A DNA stretch of 64,000 bases from Marinilactibacillus psychrotolerans. GTDB lineage: Bacteria; Bacillota; Bacilli; Lactobacillales; Carnobacteriaceae_A. This document shows positions 18,966 through 27,459 of the stretch, piece after piece; positions within the stretch are counted from its first letter, which is position 1; every line of letters begins with the position of its first letter. Position numbers and translations under genes: made by a program. The stretch spans positions 124,001-188,000 of the forward strand of contig NZ_FMZD01000001.1 in the NCBI RefSeq assembly GCF_900101525.1, in the 5' to 3' direction. The notes beneath the pieces were generated by a model, which did not search any database, had not been told where the DNA came from, and saw only the letters and a list, made by a program, of their open reading frames with translations.

Positions 18966-19571
18966 CTATTTCTGAACTACCCAAGCGTTATATGTTTCAA
19001 TTGCACGTGGATAGATTTTAACATTTTTCTCAAGTAAATATTTTAACGTTTTAAGTGTTGAAAAAGCAATCGCTTCTTTTAGGCTGCTTTTTGATAGTGC
19101 TCTTGCTTCTTCTACCCCCTCGAAGATTCGATTTGGTTCAATATAATCTGCTACATAAATAATTTGCTCAATCAACCCCATTTGCGGAGCTCCAACTGTA
19201 TGATGACGAATAGCATCCAGAATTTCACTATCCGTAACATTAAACCTGTTCCTTATTAGAATAGCGCCAACAGGTCCATGCCAAATATTATTACCATATT
19301 GAAGTAACTCTAGATCCATATTTTCACTAATAATAATATCTCGCATTTCTTCATCTAGCTGTTCTTTTGCATAATCATGTAATAAAGCAGCAATACTTAC
19401 TTTCTCATAATCCACTCTGTATTGTCTTGCCAGTTCAAGTGCAGCTTTTTCTACTCCTTTTACATGAGTAAATCGTTTTGGACTCATTACTTGGCTAACA
19501 GCTTCTAACAGCTCTTCTCTAGAGCAATTAATATATTTTTTTGAATAAATTATGTTTTCAGACTCCATCAT
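18966..19571 (-). CDS. yqeK: HD-domain symmetrical Ap4A hydrolase YqeK
   Basis: HD-superfamily phosphohydrolase that splits diadenosine tetraphosphate into two ADP; role from family knowledge. Metal-binding residues are visible: H of FTHVKGVEKAA, HD in ALLHDYAKEQ, H in WHGPVGAIL, HH in IRHHTVGA and D in YVADYIEP. Length is 201. Its start overlaps the nadD stop by 14 bases, the usual nadD-yqeK-rsfS coupling. Confidence 0.92.
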   Translation of the reverse strand: MMESENIIYSKKYINCSREELLEAVSQVMSPKRFTHVKGVEKAALELARQYRVDYEKVSIAALLHDYAKEQLDEEMRDIIISENMDLELLQYGNNIWHGPVGAILIRNRFNVTDSEILDAIRHHTVGAPQMGLIEQIIYVADYIEPNRIFEGVEEARALSKSSLKEAIAFSTLKTLKYLLEKNVKIYPRAIETYNAWVVQK

Positions 19572-20199
19572 GGTACAACCCTTCTGCTTCTATATACTCA
19601 AGTACTTTATCAGGAAGTAAAAATTTAACTGAACATTGGTCTGATATCTTTTGTCTAATCGTACTTGAACTAATTTCAATATTGGGTACATCGATAAAAA
19701 TCAGCGGAAAAGCTGTTTCTACTGAGTATTGAGGACGATTGACCGCTACGATTTGCACTAAATTAACTAATTCATCAATTTTATACCAAGAAGGTAAATC
19801 TTCAACCATATCAGCTCCAATAATAAAATAATATTCAATATCAGGATTCTGCTCAGTTAAAGATTTGATCGTATCAAACGTAAAGCTCTTCCCGCCACGA
19901 TTAATTTCTGTAAAATCTAATTCAAACTGCGGTTCTAATTCTATTGCTTTTTCAACCATTCTAACACGATGTTTTGCATCTATAGTGGTTTTCCCTTTAG
20001 CATGTGGGGGATTAGCAGAAGGAAGAAAAATGATTTTTTCTAATCCAAGTTGATCACGCACTTGATCTGCAATGATCAGATGCCCTAAATGTGGAGGATT
20101 GAAAGTGCCCCCCAAAATACCTATTTTTCTTCTTTCTTCTACATGAATATTTTCTATTCTGATTTCCGGTTCAATTATTGTGGACGTTTTCTTTACCAA
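19558..20199 (-). CDS. nadD: nicotinate-nucleotide adenylyltransferase
   Basis: Makes deamido-NAD from nicotinic acid mononucleotide and ATP. The nucleotidyltransferase motif GILGGTFNPPHLGHL starts near residue 28, and the ISSSTIRQKI motif lies near the C-terminus. There is a roughly 25-residue N-terminal extension before the fold. The only start that fits is TTG 20199; no internal ATG precedes the catalytic motif. Such extensions are common in lactic acid bacteria. Length is 213. Confidence 0.94.
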   Translation of the reverse strand: MVKKTSTIIEPEIRIENIHVEERRKIGILGGTFNPPHLGHLIIADQVRDQLGLEKIIFLPSANPPHAKGKTTIDAKHRVRMVEKAIELEPQFELDFTEINRGGKSFTFDTIKSLTEQNPDIEYYFIIGADMVEDLPSWYKIDELVNLVQIVAVNRPQYSVETAFPLIFIDVPNIEISSSTIRQKISDQCSVKFLLPDKVLEYIEAEGLYHDGV

Positions 20200-20253
20200 C
20201 TTTTTTCGCCTACCTTAATCGATTTGTTTCTTATTCTACTTATTACTATCTTT

Positions 20254-20571
20254 TTAGTTATTTGAACGAGGTAATTTTGTTGAATATAGTTGATACTTTT
20301 CTTTTGTGGAAGGTTTAAAAAGAACAATTACTTTACCTATCGTCTGCACTACGTTTATATCCGAATTATCTTCGATGATTTTTTTTGCGTCTTCGGGTTT
20401 TACATCTGTATTTTGAAGCAACTGTACTTTCATTAACTCTCGTTTTTCCAGTGCCTCCTCAAACTCCATAACCATTTCAGAAGTCAATCCATTTTTTCCA
20501 ATTTGAAACAAGGGAGACATATCGTTTACTTGTGCTCTTAAATACCTTTTCTGTTTTCCTGTCAATTGCAT
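20254..20571 (-). CDS. yhbY: CRM-domain RNA-binding protein YhbY
   Basis: Protein of 105 residues made of one CRM domain (LTGKQKRYLRAQVNDMSPLFQIGKNGLT..., with the GKxGLT loop near residue 26). YhbY associates with pre-50S particles in other bacteria. It lies 38 bases downstream of yqeH in the widely conserved yqeG-yqeH-yhbY-nadD-yqeK-rsfS string. Confidence 0.93.
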   Translation of the reverse strand: MQLTGKQKRYLRAQVNDMSPLFQIGKNGLTSEMVMEFEEALEKRELMKVQLLQNTDVKPEDAKKIIEDNSDINVVQTIGKVIVLFKPSTKEKYQLYSTKLPRSNN

Positions 20572-20609
20572 TCTATTGCTTCCTTTATATTCATATTTTT
20601 AAAAACTTA

Positions 20610-21740
20610 TTATATCAAAGATTTTCTTAATACAATGTCTACACCTTTGGGGGCCCAACCCGCAACTACGGTCCCGGCGCTTTCTATCGAAATCCAGCCC
20701 AGTCCAGAAAATACCAAATCTGAAGGTTCTTTGACTGTAAACTCAAACCGCTTAAGTTCAGGTAATGATTCCAAATTATCTTTGTAAGGAGGAGTAAGTA
20801 GTTCTCCTTTTTGTGTAGCATAGAGCTGATCAGCTTTTTCTAACTTTGTACGATGAATATTTAATTCATTAGAAAGATAGCAGACAAATGACTGCTTCCC
20901 TGCTCCCTTCAGATAGTCAAAACGAGCTAGTCCACCAAGAAAAAGTGTCTGCTCTTGATTCAGCTGATATACTTTTGGTTTAATTTCTTTTCTTGGAGTT
21001 ACTTGTTTCAATTCTTTCGGAGTCAGATAATGTGCAATCTGAGAAGACTGAATGATACCAGGAGTATCTACTAGTACTCGTTCATCGTCAAGAGGAATCT
21101 CTATCTTTCCTAGCGTTGTTCCAGGAAAGTATGAGGTAGTAATAACATCTTCTGTATCTGTCGCAAGTTTTATAATTTGGTTGATTAATGTTGATTTCCC
21201 AACATTAGTAGTTCCTACTACATATACATCTTGACCTTTTCTTTCTATCTCAATCTTCTTCATCAAAGCTTCCACTGACTCAGTATCCATAGCGCTAGTA
21301 AGTAAAACTTCTTTAGGATGCAGACCCGCTTCATGTGCGCGCTCAGTTACCCATTGTCTCATCTTGCCTTCTTTAAGTGATTTAGGTAATAGATCTATTT
21401 TATTGCCGACTAAAATAACTGGATTCTTTCCTGCGAATCGTTGAATTCCAGAAATAAAGCTGCCATTAAAATCAAATATATCCACTATATTGATGATTAA
21501 AGCTTGCTTATCACTAATCTCATGTAACATATTTAGAAAGTCATCATCCGTCAACTCTACATCTTGCACTTCATTATAATGTCTTAAGCGGAAACATCTC
21601 TTACAATATAAGTCTTCATTTGCATTTGCATTTTTCAGAAGAGATGCAGGTAAAAAGCCGGCTTTAGTCTCATCATCAGACTGTAAAGTTGCTCCGCATC
21701 CTATACAAATCATTTCTGGATCATGTTTCAACTGGTTCAT
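20610..21740 (-). CDS. yqeH: circularly permuted ribosome-biogenesis GTPase YqeH
   Basis: GTPase needed for 30S assembly. An N-terminal zinc finger is present (CIGCG at 12-16 and CKRCF near 46-50). G motifs occur in permuted order: G4 NKIDLLPK first, then G5-like TSAMD, G1 GTTNVGKSTL, and G3 DTPG, the hallmark of YqeH. Length is 376. The start lies inside the end of yqeG (20-base overlap). Confidence 0.95.
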   Translation of the reverse strand: MNQLKHDPEMICIGCGATLQSDDETKAGFLPASLLKNANANEDLYCKRCFRLRHYNEVQDVELTDDDFLNMLHEISDKQALIINIVDIFDFNGSFISGIQRFAGKNPVILVGNKIDLLPKSLKEGKMRQWVTERAHEAGLHPKEVLLTSAMDTESVEALMKKIEIERKGQDVYVVGTTNVGKSTLINQIIKLATDTEDVITTSYFPGTTLGKIEIPLDDERVLVDTPGIIQSSQIAHYLTPKELKQVTPRKEIKPKVYQLNQEQTLFLGGLARFDYLKGAGKQSFVCYLSNELNIHRTKLEKADQLYATQKGELLTPPYKDNLESLPELKRFEFTVKEPSDLVFSGLGWISIESAGTVVAGWAPKGVDIVLRKSLI

Positions 21741-22263
21741 GCAATGAATCCCTCCATTTCATATCAGGATTTTTTTTAATCAGATAGTTCATTATCTTTA
21801 GTTCAATCATTCGATTAAAGCGAGTATTCCAAGCGTCAGAGTCCAATATAGGCTTAACGAGAACACTTCTAATCCCCGCATGATTTGCCCCTTTAATATC
21901 CGTTATAATCTGATCTCCAACCATCAATAATTCATCCTTTGATAAATTGAACTTTTCTTGTGCTTGCTTAAATCCTTTTTGGAACGGTTTCATGGCATTA
22001 GGGATAAATTCAAGTTCTAAAATCGTTGCCACCTTACTGACTCTTTTAGCTTTATTATTCGAAATAATAACAACATTAATTCCACTTGCTTTCATCCGTT
22101 CTATCCATTCTAAGGTTTCTTCAGTTGCCTCAGGGTTATTCCAAGCTATCAATGTGTTGTCTAGATCCGTCAAGACAGTTTTTATGTTTTTACGCTTTAA
22201 TTGCTCAGGAGTAATTTGATATATGGAATTAACCATCCATGTTGGTTTGAAGCTATTTAGCAT
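21721..22263 (-). CDS. yqeG: YqeG family HAD-IIIA phosphatase
   Basis: HAD-superfamily hydrolase of 180 residues. Motif I DLDNTLIAW (about 33-41), motif II IISNNK and the motif III/IV segment MVGDQIITDIKGAN are present, so it is probably a phosphatase. The natural substrate is not known for bacteria; plant and cyanobacterial relatives dephosphorylate phosphatidylglycerophosphate. First gene of the yqeG-yqeH-yhbY-nadD operon. Confidence 0.92.
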   Translation of the reverse strand: MLNSFKPTWMVNSIYQITPEQLKRKNIKTVLTDLDNTLIAWNNPEATEETLEWIERMKASGINVVIISNNKAKRVSKVATILELEFIPNAMKPFQKGFKQAQEKFNLSKDELLMVGDQIITDIKGANHAGIRSVLVKPILDSDAWNTRFNRMIELKIMNYLIKKNPDMKWRDSLHEPVET

Positions 22264-22383
22264 CCTCTTCTTCCTTTTCTTTATTCTATTGACCTAATCA
22301 ATTTTCAGATCAATAGATTTATATAGTAGATCATTTTTTAGAGAAGCTCAATCATAAAAATGCATTCATTATAAAAAATCATA

Positions 22384-22413
22384 AAAATAGGAAGTACTAA
22401 TAAGCACTTCCTA
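22384..22413 (-). terminator. intrinsic terminator downstream of ykuJ
   Basis: Minus-strand arms TAGGAAGTG and TACTTCCTA followed by a T-rich tail (TTTTTAT), just after the ykuJ-like stop codon. Confidence 0.8.
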
Positions 22414-22424
22414 TGTGAGTGACA

Positions 22425-22676
22425 TTAGTCTTCAGTCGAACTAGCTGGTTGAACAAGTTCTAAGATCTCCACAGCGACATAGTCAATGTTATCAAATTCA
22501 TAAGTTTGTCCACTTGTACGATCTTCTAATTCGTACATGCGGGAAGACTTGTCGTAACGAACAATACATTGTTCGTTACCGTCCTTTTCAAATCTTCTGA
22601 CTTGAATCTCATCACTTTCATCTTCTCTCATCGCATCTAATCTTCTTATAATTGGTATAAGTTGGGATGGTTTCAT
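22425..22676 (-). CDS. YkuJ family (DUF1797) protein
   Basis: Small acidic protein of 83 residues. The C-terminal part YEFDNIDYVAVEILELVQ matches the YkuJ/DUF1797 consensus (PFDNIDMVSIEIFELLQ in Bacillus, from memory). A fold is known for the family but not a function. It stands alone between the yqeG operon and a divergent aminotransferase gene, and has its own terminator. Confidence 0.82.
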   Translation of the reverse strand: MKPSQLIPIIRRLDAMREDESDEIQVRRFEKDGNEQCIVRYDKSSRMYELEDRTSGQTYEFDNIDYVAVEILELVQPASSTED

Positions 22677-22864
22677 CTGGTATTCCCCTTCCTGCTTCTC
22701 TGCTAACTTTCACTTTCTTATTTTACCAGATTTCAAGAAAAATTACAGTAAGAGGGCTAGTTCTTTTTATACTTGGATACTTTAATGAAAAAAAATACAG
22801 CAAATACTATTTTTATTTTCATAATATGATAAAATGGTTCCTAATATGATTAGGAGGACTTAAT

Positions 22865-24055
22865 ATGAATATGACTGAATTACATAAATTGTTTAATGCA
22901 CAAACTCAAGAAATCGAAGTTTCTCTCATTCGTCAATTTGACGAAAAAGTTGCTGGTATTGACAACATGATTCGCTTAACGTTGGGCCAACCTGATTTCC
23001 CTACACCTCAACATGTTAAAGAAGCTGGTATTGAAGCTATTAATAATAACTTTTCCTTTTATACAGGTATGGCCGGGGATATTCGCTTACGTAAGGCAAT
23101 GGCAAATTTCGTTAAAGTGAAATATAACGTTTCTTACGATCCTGAAACAGAAATTTTATCTACCGTTGGGGCAACAGAAGCACTCGCTTCCTCTTTATTA
23201 GGGATTTTGAATCCCGGAGACAAAGTATTAATTCCTTCCCCTTTCTTTTCCTTGTATGAACCTTTGGTTACATTAGGACACGGTAAGGCTGTTTTCATAG
23301 ATACAACAAAAAATGATTTTATTTTATCTCCTAAAATGATTGAATCAGCAATGGAAGAACATGGTGATAAAGTGAAAGCAATCATTTTAAATTATCCTAC
23401 TAACCCAACTGGAGTAACTTGGAACCGCGAGGAAGTCCAGGCAATTGCAAATACGATTAAGAAGTATCCAAATGTATTTGCGATAAGTGATGAAATCTAT
23501 AGTGAACTTGTTTACGAAGGTTCTCATATTTCACTAGGAGAATACCTTTTTGATCAAACAATTGTTATCAATGGATTATCTAAATCTCACGCCATGACTG
23601 GATGGCGCTTAGGGTTTACTTTAGCTCCTAAAGATATTACAGATCAAATAAAAAAAGTACACCAGAATCTAGTAACTAGTGCTTCAAGCATTACACAGTA
23701 CGCTGGTATTGAAGCTTTAAAAAATGGGATGGATGACGCTGTCCCAATGCGTCTGGAATACAGGAAACGTCGGGACTTGATATATGAGGTCATGAGTGAT
23801 CTAGGATTCAAAATTGCCAAACCTAATGGCGCTTTTTATATTTTTGCTAGGATTCCAGATGGATACATTCAGAATAGCTTTAGTTTCTGTTATGACTTAG
23901 CTCAAAAAGCAAAAATCGGATTCATACCTGGTGTAGCTTTTGGAAAAGCTGGTGAAGGTTATGTAAGATTAAGCTACGCATCTAGTATGAGCGAAATTAA
24001 AGAAGCTATGGAACGCTTGACTACTTACATGAAAGAAAATGCGCCAGAAATTTAA
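22865..24055 (+). CDS. PLP-dependent class I/II aminotransferase
   Basis: Fold-type I aminotransferase of 396 residues, close to PatA/AraT enzymes that act on N-acetyl-LL-diaminopimelate or aromatic amino acids. Visible motifs: LGQPDFPTP near the N-terminus, NYPTNPTG (about 176-183), DEIYSEL, the PLP lysine in SKSHAMTGWRLGF (about 240), and the substrate arginine segment YVRLSYA near 370. The specificity cannot be decided from sequence. Start ATG 22865 has AGGAGG seven bases upstream. It is a single-gene unit on the plus strand with its own terminator. Confidence 0.88.
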   Translation: MNMTELHKLFNAQTQEIEVSLIRQFDEKVAGIDNMIRLTLGQPDFPTPQHVKEAGIEAINNNFSFYTGMAGDIRLRKAMANFVKVKYNVSYDPETEILSTVGATEALASSLLGILNPGDKVLIPSPFFSLYEPLVTLGHGKAVFIDTTKNDFILSPKMIESAMEEHGDKVKAIILNYPTNPTGVTWNREEVQAIANTIKKYPNVFAISDEIYSELVYEGSHISLGEYLFDQTIVINGLSKSHAMTGWRLGFTLAPKDITDQIKKVHQNLVTSASSITQYAGIEALKNGMDDAVPMRLEYRKRRDLIYEVMSDLGFKIAKPNGAFYIFARIPDGYIQNSFSFCYDLAQKAKIGFIPGVAFGKAGEGYVRLSYASSMSEIKEAMERLTTYMKENAPEI

Positions 24056-24059
24056 CTAT

Positions 24060-24094
24060 AAAAGCCAATCGACTGTAATGTCGATTGGCTTTTA
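24060..24094. terminator. bidirectional terminator between convergent genes
   Basis: Stem AAAAGCCAATCGA with its complement, T runs on both strands, between the aminotransferase and the convergent dehydrogenase gene. Confidence 0.9.
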
Positions 24095-24107
24095 TATTAT
24101 CAACTTT

Positions 24108-24974
24108 CTACTTTTCCCACCAAAGTTTAATTAAGGCTTGAGTACCATCATCACCATTACCGGCATCTTCCAACTGGTCATATAACTTCTTGGCATTTAG
24201 AGTTGACGGTAAATTCACGCCAAGTTTTTCCGCTTCATTTAATGCAATTCCTAAATCTTTAATAAAATGTTTCACAAAAAATCCTGCTGAGTAATCTTCT
24301 TTCAAGATTCTTGGGCCATAATTTTGTAGAGACCAATTCGCTGCACTCCCGCCACCAACAGTTTTAAGAACTTTCTCCAAATTCAATCCTGCTGCTTTTG
24401 CATAAACTAACAATTCAGTCAAACCTGTCATTGTTCCAGCAATCATGATCTGATTCGCCATCTTTGTATGTTGCCCACTACCAGCAGGGCCTTGTAATTC
24501 CAGTGTCCCTGAAAAGGTCATAAATATAGGTTTCATTGTTTCAAATGCTTCTTCATCTCCACCAACCATTGTTGTTAGAGTTCCGTTTCTCGCTCCTAAA
24601 TCTCCACCTGATACTGGAGCATCCAGAGAAAATGTCCCTTTTTCTTTAGCTGTTTCATAAATTTTTTCAGCTAATGATGGCTGACTCGTTGTAAGATCAA
24701 TCAAAATTGAACCAGATTGAACGCCATTAAAAATTCCGTTTTCGCTATAATAAACCTCTTCGACATCTTCCGGAAATCCAACCATTGTAAAAATCAGTTC
24801 GCTTGCTTGAGCAATATCTCTTGGCGTATCTTTCCATATAGCTCCAAGCTCTACTAATTCGTCTGTTTTACTTTTCGTTCTATTATAAACATGAACTTCA
24901 TATCCCGCAGACAATAGATGTTTAACAATCGAAGCACCCATGACGCCAGTTCCAATAAATCCGATTTTTTTCAT
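24108..24974 (-). CDS. NAD(P)-dependent 3-hydroxyisobutyrate dehydrogenase-like reductase
   Basis: Beta-hydroxyacid dehydrogenase family protein of 288 residues (GarR/MmsB/glyoxylate reductase group). The Rossmann motif is GFIGTGVMGASI at residues 5-16; the substrate-binding signature DAPVSGGDLGARNGTL lies near 118-133; the catalytic lysine is in GSGQHTKMANQ near 170. Members reduce or oxidise small 3-hydroxyacids such as tartronate semialdehyde, and the actual substrate is not predictable here. No operon partner is evident. Confidence 0.88.
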   Translation of the reverse strand: MKKIGFIGTGVMGASIVKHLLSAGYEVHVYNRTKSKTDELVELGAIWKDTPRDIAQASELIFTMVGFPEDVEEVYYSENGIFNGVQSGSILIDLTTSQPSLAEKIYETAKEKGTFSLDAPVSGGDLGARNGTLTTMVGGDEEAFETMKPIFMTFSGTLELQGPAGSGQHTKMANQIMIAGTMTGLTELLVYAKAAGLNLEKVLKTVGGGSAANWSLQNYGPRILKEDYSAGFFVKHFIKDLGIALNEAEKLGVNLPSTLNAKKLYDQLEDAGNGDDGTQALIKLWWEK

Positions 24975-25056
24975 TTATTTTAACTCTCCTCTTTTACTTT
25001 ATTTTCTTATTATATCACTTCGATAATTTATGTATAAAGCAGATTTATTATTTTTA

Positions 25057-25096
25057 TAAAAAAAACACTTTAAGAGAGCTAACCCTCTTAAAGTGT
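25057..25096 (-). terminator. terminator of ptsHI
   Basis: Minus-strand arms ACACTTTAAGAG and CTCTTAAAGTGT with a loop of about eight bases, followed by a run of eight T residues, just after the ptsI stop. Confidence 0.9.
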
Positions 25097-25102
25097 AAAT
25101 AA

Positions 25103-26827
25103 TTATTTAGAAGTGTATTGTTCTACTAATTTAACGACTTCTTCTGCTGTTGTACATTCATTAAGCGCTTGTTCACTTAATTTTTTCATTTCAGCAGTAT
25201 CTAAGTGCGTTAGTAGACTACGCGTTTTAAGAATGCTTGTAGCACTCATAGAGAACTCATCTAAACCTAATCCAACTAGTAATGGAACAGCAATTTGATC
25301 TCCTGCCATTTCTCCGCACATACCTGCCCATTTACCTTCTTTATGCGCTGCATCTATTACGTTTTTAACCAAACGTAATATGGAAGGATTATAAGGTTGA
25401 TACAAGTAAGAAACGCGTTCGTTCATACGATCTGCTGCCATAGTGTATTGTATCAAATCATTTGTTCCAATACTAAAGAAGTCAACTTCTTTAGCAAATT
25501 GATCCGCCAATACAGCTGCAGCCGGAATTTCAATCATGATACCAACTTGAATATCATCTGCGACTTTTATATCAGCTTTAGCTAAATTAGCTTTTTCTTC
25601 TTCTAAAATAGCTTTGGCATCTCTAAATTCTGGAAGTGTTGCAATCATTGGAAACATGATTCTTAAAGTTCCATGCACCGAAGCACGTAATAACGCGCGA
25701 ATCTGAGTGCGGAAAATCTCATCTTGATCCAAACTGACTCGAATTGCACGATATCCTAAAAATGGATTCATCTCTTTGGGCAACTCTAAATAAGGAAGTT
25801 CCTTGTCCCCGCCAATATCCATCGTACGAACCACAACAGGTTTACCATCCATACCTTCTAAAACTGCTTTATAAGCAGTATATTGCTCATCTTCAGTAGG
25901 TAATTCCTTAGAATCCATGTATAAGAATTCTGTACGATACAAACCGATTGCTTCTCCACCATTATCAATTACCCCAGTTAAATCTTTAGGAGTTCCGATA
26001 TTAGCAGCTAATTCAACGTGTTTTCCATCTTTAGTAACACTTTTCTCATCTTTCAAGCGGTCCCATTCAAGTTTTAGCTCTGCAAATTCATTTGCCTTTT
26101 TGTTGTATGTTTCAATAGTAGACTCTGAAGGATTAATGAACACATCACCTTCCATACCATCTACTACCAAAAAGTCTCCTTCTGCAACCATTTCTGTAAT
26201 ATTATTCGTTCCTACGATTGCAGGAATTTCTAATGAACGAGCCATGATAGCAGAGTGAGAAGTACGTCCACCAACGTTAGTCACAAAAGCCTTTACATAT
26301 TGTTTATTTAACTGAGCCGTATCACTTGGTGTCAAATCTTCTGCAATAATGATCACTTCTTCATCAATTGTAGCAGGAGTGGGAAGTTTTACATTTAGCA
26401 GATGAGACATGACACGTTTACGTACGTCTCGTATATCTGCTGCTCTTTCTTGCATATAAGGATTATCTTCCATTGCTTCAAACATCGTAATAAAATTATC
26501 AGATGTTTGTTGAAAAGCAGCTTCAGCATTTACCTTATCATTCTTAATTACTGTATTTGTTTGACCAATCAAATCAGGATCAGAAAGCACCATTGCATGT
26601 GCATCGAACACTTGTGCTTCTTCTTCTCCAAGTGACTTTGCTGCGATGGAGCGAATGTTAGCAAGCTCTTCCTTAGCAGTATCGATAGCAGCCTGTAAAC
26701 GATTCACTTCAGAATCAATATCTGAAATCGTTTTTTTGTCAAATGATAAATCAGGTTCTACTAGTAAATAAGCCTTAGCTTGAGCAATACCATCACTTGC
26801 AGCAATACCAGATACTTGTGATGCCAT
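25103..26827 (-). CDS. ptsI: PTS enzyme I (phosphoenolpyruvate-protein phosphotransferase)
   Basis: Cytoplasmic general PTS component; takes phosphate from PEP and passes it to HPr. The phospho-accepting histidine is His191 in [13 protein letters not shown]. The PEP-binding barrel carries [23 protein letters not shown] and the cysteine-containing GMCGEMAGD. Length is 574, full size. Its ATG shares one base with the ptsH stop (TAATG), so translation is coupled. Confidence 0.98.
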   Translation of the reverse strand: MASQVSGIAASDGIAQAKAYLLVEPDLSFDKKTISDIDSEVNRLQAAIDTAKEELANIRSIAAKSLGEEEAQVFDAHAMVLSDPDLIGQTNTVIKNDKVNAEAAFQQTSDNFITMFEAMEDNPYMQERAADIRDVRKRVMSHLLNVKLPTPATIDEEVIIIAEDLTPSDTAQLNKQYVKAFVTNVGGRTSHSAIMARSLEIPAIVGTNNITEMVAEGDFLVVDGMEGDVFINPSESTIETYNKKANEFAELKLEWDRLKDEKSVTKDGKHVELAANIGTPKDLTGVIDNGGEAIGLYRTEFLYMDSKELPTEDEQYTAYKAVLEGMDGKPVVVRTMDIGGDKELPYLELPKEMNPFLGYRAIRVSLDQDEIFRTQIRALLRASVHGTLRIMFPMIATLPEFRDAKAILEEEKANLAKADIKVADDIQVGIMIEIPAAAVLADQFAKEVDFFSIGTNDLIQYTMAADRMNERVSYLYQPYNPSILRLVKNVIDAAHKEGKWAGMCGEMAGDQIAVPLLVGLGLDEFSMSATSILKTRSLLTHLDTAEMKKLSEQALNECTTAEEVVKLVEQYTSK

Positions 26828-27093
26828 TATTCAGCCATTCCCTCATTTTTAATTGTTTGTTCGATTCCTTCAATTGCTTCTTTTTCGTCTGCACCTTCAG
26901 CAGAAATTGTAACGTCTGCACCTTGACCAACACCAAGTGACATAACACCCATGATTGATTTCAAGTTAACAGATTTACCTTTGTACTCTAAAGTAATATC
27001 TGAATTGTATTTGCTTGCAGTTTGCACAAGTAATGTTGCTGGACGTGCATGAATACCTGTTTCTGCTGTTACATTATAGTTACGTTTTTCCAT
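26827..27093 (-). CDS. ptsH: PTS phosphocarrier protein HPr
   Basis: Carries phosphate from enzyme I to sugar-specific EIIA and, when phosphorylated on serine by HPr kinase, acts with CcpA in catabolite control. With ATG 27093 (88 residues) His15 lies in TGIHARPAT and Ser46 in LKSIMGVM, exactly the usual numbering. AAAGGGG lies upstream. The same frame stays open for 33 more codons to an ATG at 27192 that also has a good ribosome binding site (AAAGGTG, four bases away); see findings. Operon with ptsI. Confidence 0.96.
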   Translation of the reverse strand: MEKRNYNVTAETGIHARPATLLVQTASKYNSDITLEYKGKSVNLKSIMGVMSLGVGQGADVTISAEGADEKEAIEGIEQTIKNEGMAE

Positions 27094-27213
27094 TGTTAGT
27101 TTCCCCTTTACAAATATAATAGTTTTTGAAAATAGTGAATAGAACGATCGCCTAATAGTTAGATAAACTATAAAAACGGCATAATAAGTCATTATTCACC
27201 TTTCTTCCTATAC

Positions 27214-27242
27214 AGATTACCATTTTTCTGATTACCCTACAA
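27214..27242 (-). promoter_or_regulatory. candidate ptsH promoter
   Basis: Minus-strand TTGTAG (27237-27242) and TAATCT (27214-27219) with a 17-base spacer and a TGG extension before the -10. It is divergent from the clpE promoters, about 32 bases away. Confidence 0.55.
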
Positions 27243-27273
27243 CTATTTTTTACTATTTCGAGGTATTTATCAC

Positions 27274-27302
27274 TTGAAAGTCAAAATAGGTCAGAGTATA
27301 AT
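27274..27302 (+). promoter_or_regulatory. clpE distal promoter overlapped by a CtsR box
   Basis: TTGAAA (27274-27279), 17-base spacer, TATAAT (27297-27302): a near-consensus vegetative promoter about 160 bases before clpE. The spacer holds a CtsR heptad pair. Confidence 0.8.
27279..27295 (+). promoter_or_regulatory. CtsR operator 1
   Basis: Heptads AGTCAAA (27279-27285) and GGTCAGA (27289-27295) with a three-base spacer match the CtsR direct repeat (A/GGTCAAA-N3-A/GGTCAAA) with one mismatch. It lies between the -35 and -10 of the distal clpE promoter. Confidence 0.85.
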
Positions 27303-27316
27303 GATAATTAGCAATA

Positions 27317-27333
27317 GGTCAGATTTGGTCAAA
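27317..27333 (+). promoter_or_regulatory. CtsR operator 2
   Basis: Heptads GGTCAGA (27317-27323) and GGTCAAA (27327-27333) with spacer TTT. It lies just downstream of the distal promoter start and upstream of the proximal one. Confidence 0.85.
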
Positions 27334-27390
27334 AACGATCCGTATAGCTATTTTATTTGCAAATAACTCTTAAAATAAATGCTTTCTACC

Positions 27391-27418
27391 TGACCTTTTG
27401 CAAATACACTAGTATAAT
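27391..27418 (+). promoter_or_regulatory. clpE proximal promoter
   Basis: TATAAT (27413-27418) with TGACCT (27391-27396) 16 bases upstream. The -35 contains a lone CtsR-like half site in reverse orientation (TGACC). Weaker -35 than the distal promoter. Confidence 0.5.
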
Positions 27419-27459
27419 GAAAGTAAATAGCAGACTCAAAAGAAAGGTTGTGCAGCAGC

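Noticed and set aside
24108-24974. Calling the reductase a specific tartronate semialdehyde or 3-hydroxyisobutyrate dehydrogenase
   Set aside because: The family signature is clear but the substrate pocket cannot be read reliably by eye and there is no pathway neighbour.
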